From Anaerolineae bacterium (GTDB lineage Bacteria; Chloroflexota; Anaerolineae; Aggregatilineales; Phototrophicaceae): a stretch of 50,692 nucleotides of DNA. A program made the position numbers and the translations under genes. Below are positions 32,960 to 40,302 of this stretch, one piece after another. The stretch is from the NCBI GenBank assembly GCA_022843385.1, contig JALHNT010000053.1, forward strand, positions 1 to 50,692. Reading direction: 5' to 3'. Each line of letters starts with the position of its first letter. The first letter of the stretch is position 1. The notes under the pieces were generated by a model. It made no database searches. It saw only the letters and a list, made by a program, of their open reading frames with translations, and was not told the DNA's origin.

Positions 32960-33783
32960 CTGGCACTGCCCTGCAGACAGCGCTGCGCCAGGCTACCGAC
33001 GAGGCGGAGATAAGCCACGCCAGCCGGAGCATGGTAGTCATAGTGGAAGATGCTCTGATGCTGGCGATGGGCATAGGACACCGCCTCGTTGGCCGGGATG
33101 ACGCCGCACAACAGCTTGCCGAGCGCCTCATGCCCCCTGAGTTCGTCCAGCAGGTAGCGATGTCCCTTGATCCGACTGTCCATCTTGCTGACGACGATGC
33201 CACTGACACGCAGGTGAGGCACGCGCCAGCCCTCGCGCACCTCGGCGATCTTCTGCATAACATTCATCAGCCCGACAGTCTCCAGGTAGCGCGGCTCAAC
33301 CGGGACGATGGCATCGGTGCCAGCCACCAGCCCCATCTCGGTGAGGAGAGAGAAGGAAGGTCGGGTGTCGATGAAGATGGCAGCATAGTGCTGGGCGAGA
33401 TAGCTGAGAGGATCAGCCAGGCGATAGGGTGCGCCAGCGACACTCATCAGCTCCCGTTCAGCTCCTTCGAGCAGCGGTGAAGCAGGCAGGACATGCAGAT
33501 CCGGATCCCAGCTGCTTTCGACGATGACCTTCGCCATGACGGCTGCTGCCTGGTCGCGCGGAGCCATGAGGACAGCATAGAGGCTGTCATCCTGAACGAA
33601 GTCATTGCGACCAGTGGTGACGAGAGTGGCGTGGCACTGACTGTCGGTATCGATCAGCAGCACCCGATGATTGGCTGATCCCATCTTGCGTAGGACGCCA
33701 CTCAAGCCCAGCGCCAGAGTGGTGGCGGAGGTTGACTTGCCGACCCCGCCCTTGTGATTGGTGAGAACGAACACGCGCGTCAT
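32956..33783 (-). CDS. parA: ParA-family partition ATPase, copy B
   Basis: 275-residue ParA ATPase with the same Walker A box KGGVGKST and IDTDSQCHAT motif as copy A. It differs from it at about eight positions (for example Ala/Ser in MGSANH, Thr/Ser in VVSKMDS, Gln/Arg in AHRQHQ). AGGAGG lies 11 nt before the ATG, and the same leader is present in copy A. It should pair with the ParB encoded directly downstream. Near-identity of the two ParA proteins raises the question whether they mix in one cell. Confidence 0.93.
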   Translation of the reverse strand: MTRVFVLTNHKGGVGKSTSATTLALGLSGVLRKMGSANHRVLLIDTDSQCHATLVTTGRNDFVQDDSLYAVLMAPRDQAAAVMAKVIVESSWDPDLHVLPASPLLEGAERELMSVAGAPYRLADPLSYLAQHYAAIFIDTRPSFSLLTEMGLVAGTDAIVPVEPRYLETVGLMNVMQKIAEVREGWRVPHLRVSGIVVSKMDSRIKGHRYLLDELRGHEALGKLLCGVIPANEAVSYAHRQHQSIFHYDYHAPAGVAYLRLVGSLAQRCLQGSAR

Positions 33784-33838
33784 GATCCCCAGAACCTCCT
33801 GAACAACCGAACGAACGATGAGTTGCCGGAAGCCACTC

Positions 33839-33872
33839 TGACCGCCTACACTGATGTGAAAGCGGGGTCAGT
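33839..33872. promoter_or_regulatory. Inverted repeat upstream of parA copy B, candidate operator
   Basis: CTGACCGC and GCGGGGTCAG pair as an imperfect inverted repeat at the exact spot where cassette A has a different one. The sequence on both sides is nearly identical in the two cassettes. A cassette-specific binding site for ParA or ParB is inferred. Confidence 0.35.
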
Positions 33873-33965
33873 AGCTTCAGAGCGAAGCGGCGAGTGAATG
33901 TGGCTCGTCACACTTCGCAGCAGCGCGATGTCGGCTCGAAGGATCAATCGGGATATGCCGAAGCG

Positions 33966-34089
33966 TTATTCGGTTGTGAAGATCAGGGCGTTCAGCTTCT
34001 CCCGATCGGGGAAGCTGGTGAGTTCGAGGTATTGGATGAAGGTCTCAGCCGTTTCGCTCAGTTCATGTTCACTTCCTCTTCCGTCAGGG
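33966..34089 (-). pseudogene. Truncated reading-frame tail conserved upstream of parA (copy B)
   Basis: Same start-less frame and TAA stop as at 2225 in cassette A, with one residue changed (REKLNALIFTTE). Homology to cassette A ends near the 5' end of this frame. It is either the C-terminus of a lost gene or conserved regulatory DNA. Confidence 0.35.
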
Positions 34090-34429
34090 TCCTCCCTACC
34101 TGCGCAGGCTAAAGGACGGCAATTGCATGGTGATCAATAGTCCAGGGTCCTGTGCCGAGAAATCTCCCACCTGAGGGGAGATTTAGAGTGGGGTAGGGCT
34201 ACAAAGTAGAAATCGATTAGGGGCTGACCATCATGAATTGACAGGTCATGATTTCTGTTTTCAGGCTTGTATGGGGCTTGAATCATCAAGTCACGGCAGT
34301 CAGTCCATTAGTTTGCCCCTCAGACGAGGTTTTTTCCACCCTACGCGATTCAGCTCATCCAACCAATGAGTCCATATGCTGGCACATATCAGCTGGTTGT
34401 ATGGATAGGGGCATTTGCTCCCGCCTGGT
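34090..34429. other. Gap between cassette B and the SARP gene; two inverted repeats
   Basis: No convincing gene is seen in these 340 bp. Two inverted repeats are visible: AAATCTCCC-ACCTGAG-GGGAGATTT (34160-34184) and ATCATGA-ATTGACAGG-TCATGAT (34230-34252). Neither has a clear T-run on the minus side, so they are weak candidates for the terminator of the SARP gene or for protein-binding sites. Confidence 0.4.
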
Positions 34430-36979
34430 TCACATCAGTTGTCGCTGTACACGGGCGATAAGGTGATCGAAGGCTGACTGAAGCAGCGGTGCGTGAGTAT
34501 CAGCAAGACACTGCTTTGCCAGCAAAAAATACTGGTGTGCTGTCACGTACTGCGTTCGCACAGCCGCAATTGCGCCACGTACCGCCAGAACGGGCGCTTG
34601 ATCGACAGCATGCTGTAGACTGTCCAGCAAATGGGGCATGAGTTCTTCGGCAGCATCGTAGTCGTTGGTATCCAGATACAACGACAGCAATTTCAGATAA
34701 GCAGCGCTCAGGATAACAAGGTCTTCATCACTGGCATCGAGTGCGTCGTGGGTGTACTCCTGCACAAAGTAAGGCATCAGCACGGTGCAAAGATTGAAGG
34801 CCATGCCCCAATCGAGCCATGACATATCTTCTAATGCGGCGCTCAAGACATGGCTCAGGTTGATGCCTGCCTGTTCAGGCTGATTCGCTCGCAGGTGAAA
34901 GCGTGCCAGTTGCAGGTTGAGGAGCATTCGAACGTTATCATCGAGTTGGTTACCCTGCATATCCGCGAACAGCTTATGCAGCGCTGGTAGATCGTCCACC
35001 CGCGAGGTTTCCCAATAGATAAACAGATAGCGCGAGAGCATCAGCATGTAGAGGGGCTGGAAAGCCTTTGCCATCCACTGATAATTCCACAGATTGACAT
35101 ACAACATCTCCAGCGCCAGTAAATACTCGTGCAGCGGTAATCGCTGCTCCCGCAGGCCTTGCAGCGCTTGTTTCATCGCTGTCAGATAGCGCTGTCCGAG
35201 TGCTTCGCGCTGGTCGCTGTAAAGCAATTTCTTGCGCGCATAGCGCCAGACAAGCTGGTGCATTCGATATTTGTCGTCGAAACGCTGGATGAGTGATTTC
35301 TGAATCATCGCCGCCAGCAGGTCCAGACGGATGTCACAAATCTGCTCGACCTCATCGATGTCGAACGTCGTCTGGAAGATGGAGACTGCCGTCAGCGCGT
35401 ACTGCTCCTGTGCCGACAGGGTATTCCAGGTATGTTCCAACATGATTTCCAGGCTTTGCTGGTGGGGTGGCAGGTCTACCGGCGTCGGCAGGTTAAATTC
35501 CTTGCCTTCAATGATGTAGTCGGCAATCCTATTCATCGGGATAAGCTGTGTCCAGCCCGCCGCGATAATCAGCGCCAGGGGTAACCCTTCGACCAACTGA
35601 CAAATTCGGATTACTCCCGCCAGATTTTCACGCAGGTTGAAGCGCGGGTTGGTACGCTGAGCTGTTATGGCAAAGAGGCGCACCGCCTCGCAGTTCTCGG
35701 CATCTGGATCATCAGCAACGGGAACACGCAAACCTTGCAGCGGCAGCAGCCATTCGCGGAACAGATTCAGCGGTGTTTGCGAGGTGACAACGACTTGCAC
35801 CCGTGCAGCGCGATCCAATAGATTCTGCAAAAAGCTCGTCTCTGGCAAAAGGTGTTCGTAGCTATCCAAAAAGAGCAGCATGTGCCGATCCTTGAGGTGA
35901 TCAAGAATGCGATCTTCTAGCATTTTGGGTTCTATTGGCCCGCTGATGTTAATGCCTAGCGTTGTCGCAACCAGGTAGGGCAGGTCGCGCGCGGTTTGCA
36001 CATTTTTGAGTGGGACTAAAAATGCGCCGTCCTGATAAAGATGCTGACGATGCCAGGCAATTTGGGTCGCCAGTGCAGTCTTGCCAATGCCGCTGATGCC
36101 ATAGAGCGTTAGCAAGTGACATTGTGGCGTATTGAGCATCCGTTGAGCCAGCGCAATGTCATCCGTCGTTTCTACATAGGGCATATCCGGCAGCACGATT
36201 GTCGAGCGGATACCGGCTTGCTCCGGTGGGCGAATGAGTTGTGAGCGGATTTGCTCGTAGAGAACTTTTGTCTCTTCTTCCGGGGCAGCGTCCAACTCAT
36301 CCGTCAACACTTGCACAAATTCATCGTACTGGCGCAGCGCGTCGTTGGAACGATTGGTGTAGGCCAGCAGTCGCATCAACTGGCGACGCGCGGTATCCCA
36401 ATAAGGATCGAGCGCCACCAGCCGTCGTGCATAATCCAGACCGATTTCGTAGGCGGCCTGCTTCTGCGCCTGTTCACCAATTTCGTAGAGCAAGCGGGCA
36501 TAGAGCTGTGCCAACAACCGCTGTTGCTCGTCAATCCATGCTTCGAGCGCCTCCGCTTCCTTGACGGTGATATTGGCAAGGAACGCTCCCTGATAGTATT
36601 CTGCCAGCGATTGCAGTTCTGCCAGCGATTGCGGTGTATCCGCACTGAAGACCTTCCCACAGCCATCCTCAAACAAGCGCGCGTCAGCCCGTATCGAAAC
36701 ATCGGGGTTGATCGCCAGTTCGTCGCGGGTGACCAGCAGGGCATCGGGCATTTGCTGGCGCAGGCTGGAAAGCACGGTGCGTAAGTTCTTTAACGATTGC
36801 TCGTCGTTGGTCTCGCTCCAGAACATCGCTGCCAGCTTCTTGCGGCTGTGTTCAATCGGATAGTTGACGAGATAGACAAAGAGCAGAACCGCTTTGGTCG
36901 ATATGAAATCGTCCAGAACCTGTCCGTTTTGTTCAATCCGTAGCTGCCCCAACGTGTAAAGGTGGATCTCGGTTGTCAT
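34430..36979 (-). CDS. SARP/AfsR-type regulator: BTAD plus NB-ARC ATPase
   Basis: 849 residues. An OmpR-like winged helix (about 5-95) begins IHLYTLGQLRIEQNGQ, followed by the all-helical bacterial transcriptional activation domain (about 100-250; YYQGAFLANI and the VALDPYWDTARRQLMRLL block). The STAND-type NB-ARC module has Walker A GISGIGKT (294-301), a Walker B-like HMLLFLDSYEHL and VVVTSQTPL. The C-terminal 300 residues are helical, TPR-like. Such proteins switch on genes when a ligand opens the NTPase module. It is the last gene of the globin/SH3 cluster; its ATG directly abuts the stop of the STAS-like gene, so it is probably the cluster's own regulator. Confidence 0.92.
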   Translation of the reverse strand: MTTEIHLYTLGQLRIEQNGQVLDDFISTKAVLLFVYLVNYPIEHSRKKLAAMFWSETNDEQSLKNLRTVLSSLRQQMPDALLVTRDELAINPDVSIRADARLFEDGCGKVFSADTPQSLAELQSLAEYYQGAFLANITVKEAEALEAWIDEQQRLLAQLYARLLYEIGEQAQKQAAYEIGLDYARRLVALDPYWDTARRQLMRLLAYTNRSNDALRQYDEFVQVLTDELDAAPEEETKVLYEQIRSQLIRPPEQAGIRSTIVLPDMPYVETTDDIALAQRMLNTPQCHLLTLYGISGIGKTALATQIAWHRQHLYQDGAFLVPLKNVQTARDLPYLVATTLGINISGPIEPKMLEDRILDHLKDRHMLLFLDSYEHLLPETSFLQNLLDRAARVQVVVTSQTPLNLFREWLLPLQGLRVPVADDPDAENCEAVRLFAITAQRTNPRFNLRENLAGVIRICQLVEGLPLALIIAAGWTQLIPMNRIADYIIEGKEFNLPTPVDLPPHQQSLEIMLEHTWNTLSAQEQYALTAVSIFQTTFDIDEVEQICDIRLDLLAAMIQKSLIQRFDDKYRMHQLVWRYARKKLLYSDQREALGQRYLTAMKQALQGLREQRLPLHEYLLALEMLYVNLWNYQWMAKAFQPLYMLMLSRYLFIYWETSRVDDLPALHKLFADMQGNQLDDNVRMLLNLQLARFHLRANQPEQAGINLSHVLSAALEDMSWLDWGMAFNLCTVLMPYFVQEYTHDALDASDEDLVILSAAYLKLLSLYLDTNDYDAAEELMPHLLDSLQHAVDQAPVLAVRGAIAAVRTQYVTAHQYFLLAKQCLADTHAPLLQSAFDHLIARVQRQLM

Positions 36980-37384
36980 TTAGCCATCATGCTTTGCATC
37001 GTCTTCAAGCAGAATTTTTTCCAACATCTGTAACGCCTCTTCACGGGTGGAAAACGCCATAAGCTGATATTGGCTGACATGTGCCGAAAGCTCCACCAGG
37101 CGGCGAATAGCATTGTTCCGCGTGATATGAAGCGCCAATCCACGATTTTTGAAGCGCAGCACCGGCAAGGCAGAAGGCATCATTTTATAGATGGGCGGCA
37201 TATGATGGGCTTCGCTGGTATCGAGCAGCAATTTGACGACTTGCTGCGGTGCCTGTGTCTGTGCCTCGGTCAACAATGCAACTGTCTGGCGGACAAATTC
37301 ATCGGTGTCTGGCACCGTGACATCACCCCAAAAGCGGGCATCCACGACGCGAAGCGGAATATACCATTTCACTGCAACAGGCAT
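36980..37384 (-). CDS. Small STAS/SpoIIAA-like protein
   Basis: 134 residues from ATG 37384 (GGAG 6 nt upstream); an earlier ATG at 37411 overlaps the gene before it. The fold pattern (strand, strand RFWGDVTVPDTDEF, helix, strand KLLLDTSEAHHMPP, late YQLMAFSTREEALQML) resembles SpoIIAA/STAS-like anti-sigma-antagonist folds, and it shares this pattern with the next gene upstream. No family is recognised with certainty. It lies between a paralogue and the SARP regulator, with no gap to the latter, suggesting a role in signal input. Confidence 0.7.
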   Translation of the reverse strand: MPVAVKWYIPLRVVDARFWGDVTVPDTDEFVRQTVALLTEAQTQAPQQVVKLLLDTSEAHHMPPIYKMMPSALPVLRFKNRGLALHITRNNAIRRLVELSAHVSQYQLMAFSTREEALQMLEKILLEDDAKHDG

Positions 37385-37403
37385 GATAGGCTCCAATTCT
37401 GCT

Positions 37404-37859
37404 TCAAACACCGCTGGAAGCGTGTTTATCTTCGTAAGTGGCGATTTGTTCTGCCAGATCGGGATACATGTAGCGGACGACCATCAATGCTTCTTTTAAG
37501 CTGCCGACGGTTGTCATGGGTTGCCTGGAGATGCGGATGATGAGCGAGGTCAGGAGTTTGGCCGCATCACTGAGCGTGACGAGGACGACGAAGCCCGGCT
37601 TTGCCTGCCAGTGACGCGGGTCAATCACATTGGAGATCTCTGGCGCGACGGACAGGGCAGAGCGCATCAACGGTCCCAGCCGCGCCTCGGTCAAATCGAC
37701 AATGCCAATGATGATGTCGGTTGTACCCGTCCGATAGGCCTCATCCATGTAGTCGGCAATTTGTTTGCTGGAATGGCGAAAGTCGTCCAGTGTGATGTCT
37801 GCTGAGAGGCTAACATAAATGACGTGATTTTCGACGATCCAAAATACTTTATAAGCCAT
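37404..37859 (-). CDS. Small STAS-like protein, paralogue of the next gene
   Basis: 151 residues; AAAGG 7 nt before the ATG. It reads MAYKVFWIVENHVIYVSLSA then DITLDDF, with DIIIGIVDLTEARLGP as the central strand and MTTVGSLKEALMVVRY near the end, in the same order as the neighbouring 134-residue protein. The two are diverged paralogues of a STAS-like fold. No catalytic residues are evident. Possible role: protein-protein switch partner of the SARP/NB-ARC protein (inference). Confidence 0.7.
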   Translation of the reverse strand: MAYKVFWIVENHVIYVSLSADITLDDFRHSSKQIADYMDEAYRTGTTDIIIGIVDLTEARLGPLMRSALSVAPEISNVIDPRHWQAKPGFVVLVTLSDAAKLLTSLIIRISRQPMTTVGSLKEALMVVRYMYPDLAEQIATYEDKHASSGV

Positions 37860-37902
37860 AACTGCGCCTTTGATCTAGGGTGATCGCCTTTTGTCCAGTT
37901 GC

Positions 37903-37927
37903 GGGCTGCCGCACGATGCAGCAGCCC
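37903..37927 (-). other. Intercistronic hairpin after the secreted SH3 gene
   Basis: GGGCTGC and GCAGCCC form a 7-bp stem around an 11-nt loop, 10 nt past the stop of the SH3-protein gene. No T-run follows on the minus strand. Probably an mRNA-stability or processing element. Confidence 0.5.
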
Positions 37928-37936
37928 ATCTTCAAC

Positions 37937-39796
37937 TTATGGCGCGAGATTGTAGCTTCCGTTTGCGCCTTCCGATACCCAACCTTGCGCGGCTTCGGTA
38001 CGATTTCCGATCCGCCCGATTTTGGCTTCACCAGATATCAGATACCAGACCTGCCCACCATAGCATTCGGGACCGCCGATCACCATGACCTGCGTTCCTT
38101 CCATAAAGAAGCGTTGGGGAAATGCCTCTCCGTTGGGAGCGTTATGTGGGCGCAATGAGTCTCGGAGGACGGTGGCGCTTTCACCAACGGCCAGGCGAGT
38201 CGGCAGGGCGTTCTCGCAAAAGACGGCGGCCGGGGGGACAAGCTGTCCACCGCCCCCGGCGGGAGGGGGTGGCGGCGGAGTGTAGGGTTCAATGTAGTAG
38301 CCATCGGACCCGGCTTCTGCCACCCAACCAATTGTCCCGTTGCGATCGACTTGCCACCAGTATAGGCCGCTATCGCAAATTGCGCCGCCGATCACGTTAA
38401 AGGTGTCGCCACCCGCCAGCGTCGTGATGATTGCGCCGTTGGGGGTTTGCCGCAAGTTCAAGCTACCCATTGCCGGCACAACCCGTGACGCCACACCGAT
38501 GCCGACGCGAATGGGCGGGGCCAGTGTGCAATCAACCGGCGCAGTCGTCGCCGTAACGATGATGACTGGCGGCACTGGTGTAACCTGCACAATCGGTGGT
38601 ACTGGCGTGATCTGCGCGACCGGGTTGGCAAGATTGCCGCCGCCAATTTGTTCCAGCATAAACGATATACCGAGCGGCGTTACGTAGACAACCCGGCTGT
38701 TCGCGCTCAGTTGTGCAATCGCCTGTGCCGTGTTGGGCGCGAAGCCGTTGGTATAGAACAGCGTATTGGCATTGTTCACCAGCAGGTAGCCATCGCTCGT
38801 GCCATAGGCCTGGGTGAACTGCGGGTCAAACGGGATATGCGAGTTATTGCCCGGCGTACCGTTCGCCAGGACCGCATTCCAGTAACGATTACCCTGTACA
38901 TCGTCGGACAGGAAGAGTACCCATTCGCCGCCATGTGCCCAGCGCGCCTGTAAGTGGGTGCGCGAGGCATCAACATGGATGGGTGTGATCGGCGCTTCGT
39001 TGGCAAGCACCCCCCAGCCGATGGCATTCATCGTCGGCGCGGGACCCATTTGCGGCGCAAGCGGGAAGTTTGTATCGGCATAACTCATGACCGTGCTACC
39101 CGTCAACAACTGCACCTGCACATCGGCGCGGGTGTAAGGACTTTCGCTGATGAGCGGCATCGCGGCGTCGAAGCCGAAGATGCGCCAGGCATAGGTAGGC
39201 CAGGTTTCACTGCCGCCGACGGCCTGCGGGATGAGCTGGAAGTGGACATACGTCCCGTCAATGTATTGTACAGCCGGCGTTGAGAGTTGTGCCTGTGGAG
39301 CGGCGGGATGCGTGTGGTCAATGAAGGCAGTCGCGCTGCCGGTTTGCGACTCAAACAGGATGACGCGCCAGGCAGGGTTGGCAAAATCGCCCGATGCAAA
39401 GCCGACGGCGAAATACTGCGAGTTAGCGGTGAAGATGTTTTCGCCGCCGAGATTGACGCTTTCACCCACCTGTGCGCTATGGGTTGCCACAAAGCTGCTG
39501 GTGGCAAAGTGATAAATGCCCAACCCGACAACGCCTGTGTTCAGTTGTGAAGCGATGACGAGCGCGCGTCCATCGGGCGAAATACGCAAGTCAAGAAACT
39601 GCGTTTCGCCTGTCAGTTGCGGGCGGGGCATTGTCGCCTGTTCGCCCTGTGCGTTGATCCAGCGTAGCGTATCGTTTTCCGGCTGGTAGACGACGGCGTA
39701 CCAAGTGCTGGCAGGCAAGAATGGCTGGGCATTGGCGGGCAGCGCCAGCAAGCACAGGCCCGCGACAATCAGGAGTAAGCGTAGATGCTTCATCAT
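37937..39796 (-). CDS. Secreted protein with propeller-like N-half and two SH3-like domains
   Basis: 619 residues from ATG 39796, which overlaps the globin stop (ATGA). A signal peptide is visible (MMKHLRLLLIVAGLCLLALP, then ANAQ). The next 370 residues are Thr/Ala/Gln-rich beta structure with repeated blade-like patterns (LDLRISPDGRALVIASQ, GGEWVLFLSDD), suggesting a WD40/TolB-like propeller. A short linker with TPVPP repeats follows. SH3-like domain 1 has GSLNLRQTPNGAIITTLAGG and WWQVDRNGTIGWVAE, then a Pro/Gly linker (PPPPPPAGGGG), then SH3-like domain 2 (FMEGTQVMVIGG, with YGGQVWYLI). It is probably outside the membrane, binding cell-wall or extracellular ligands. Ligand unknown. Confidence 0.75.
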   Translation of the reverse strand: MMKHLRLLLIVAGLCLLALPANAQPFLPASTWYAVVYQPENDTLRWINAQGEQATMPRPQLTGETQFLDLRISPDGRALVIASQLNTGVVGLGIYHFATSSFVATHSAQVGESVNLGGENIFTANSQYFAVGFASGDFANPAWRVILFESQTGSATAFIDHTHPAAPQAQLSTPAVQYIDGTYVHFQLIPQAVGGSETWPTYAWRIFGFDAAMPLISESPYTRADVQVQLLTGSTVMSYADTNFPLAPQMGPAPTMNAIGWGVLANEAPITPIHVDASRTHLQARWAHGGEWVLFLSDDVQGNRYWNAVLANGTPGNNSHIPFDPQFTQAYGTSDGYLLVNNANTLFYTNGFAPNTAQAIAQLSANSRVVYVTPLGISFMLEQIGGGNLANPVAQITPVPPIVQVTPVPPVIIVTATTAPVDCTLAPPIRVGIGVASRVVPAMGSLNLRQTPNGAIITTLAGGDTFNVIGGAICDSGLYWWQVDRNGTIGWVAEAGSDGYYIEPYTPPPPPPAGGGGQLVPPAAVFCENALPTRLAVGESATVLRDSLRPHNAPNGEAFPQRFFMEGTQVMVIGGPECYGGQVWYLISGEAKIGRIGNRTEAAQGWVSEGANGSYNLAP

Positions 39797-40221
39797 TGCG
39801 GATTCACTTCCTCTACAGATGCGGCAGCGATTGCTGTCTGGGCGATTAACCCGTAAGCAGCCGCCCATGCATCGCGTACTTCACGGGTGAAAGCCTCGCC
39901 AAAGGCATCTTCTAATGCCCATAGCAGGGCGCTGCCCACGCTGTTCCAATGCTCAGGGGTCACGCCATAGGTTGCGTGGCGTTTGCCCAGGCTTTGAATG
40001 GCGGGAACGATAGAGCTGAGGTCATTCAAACTATTGACGACAACAGCGATGGTTTGCATCAGCTTGACACGCTGTGCGCTCATGTCGCCTTTGAAGAGCG
40101 GTTTGGTGCTGCTGTCGATTTCAAACAGCCGTTCGTAAAAGCGGCGGGCGAGCAAGTTAGCATCGGTGACCTGTCCGAAGGTCGTTTGTACGATGGTCTT
40201 GTGTTCGTTTGAGAGACTCAT
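39793..40221 (-). CDS. Single-domain globin (flavohemoglobin-like), first
   Basis: 142 residues with the globin fold of Vitreoscilla type. The proximal His is His82 in LGKRHATYGV; the distal pair looks like Tyr29 (B10, ARRFYERLF) and Gln50 (E7, MSAQRVKLM), as in bacterial haemoglobins that bind O2 and NO. No reductase domain is attached. The gene is coupled by a 4-bp overlap to a secreted SH3 protein gene and shares the cluster with a second globin, so a sensing role is as plausible as NO detoxification or O2 supply (inference). Confidence 0.92.
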   Translation of the reverse strand: MSLSNEHKTIVQTTFGQVTDANLLARRFYERLFEIDSSTKPLFKGDMSAQRVKLMQTIAVVVNSLNDLSSIVPAIQSLGKRHATYGVTPEHWNSVGSALLWALEDAFGEAFTREVRDAWAAAYGLIAQTAIAAASVEEVNPQ

Positions 40222-40261
40222 GATCGGTTCTGCCCTGTTCTTGATTAGCTTATAGGGTTGG

Positions 40262-40288
40262 GTGTGGAGGGTACTTATCCCTCCACAC
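40262..40288 (-). other. Intercistronic hairpin after the TSP3/SH3 gene
   Basis: GTGTGGAGGG-TACTTAT-CCCTCCACAC is a perfect 10-bp stem, 15 nt past the stop of the TSP3 protein gene and 41 nt before the globin start. No T-run follows on the minus strand. Confidence 0.6.
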
Positions 40289-40302
40289 AGGTGCGGTTGT
40301 CG

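Larger units (their letters stand above)
31737..34089 (-). repeat. Partition cassette B, direct-repeat copy 2
   Basis: Second copy of the parA-parB cassette, in direct orientation to 1-2348. Many stretches of more than 100 bp are almost identical at the base level. The differing parts are the palindrome, the last third of parB and the upstream inverted repeat. A 2-bp indel near 33870 shifts the offset from 31739 to 31741. The two copies bracket the catabolic operons (about 29.4 kb between them). Confidence 0.9.

Noticed and set aside
34248..34466. 72-codon plus-strand frame
   Set aside because: No ribosome-binding site, it overlaps the 3' end of the SARP gene, and its composition is not protein-like.
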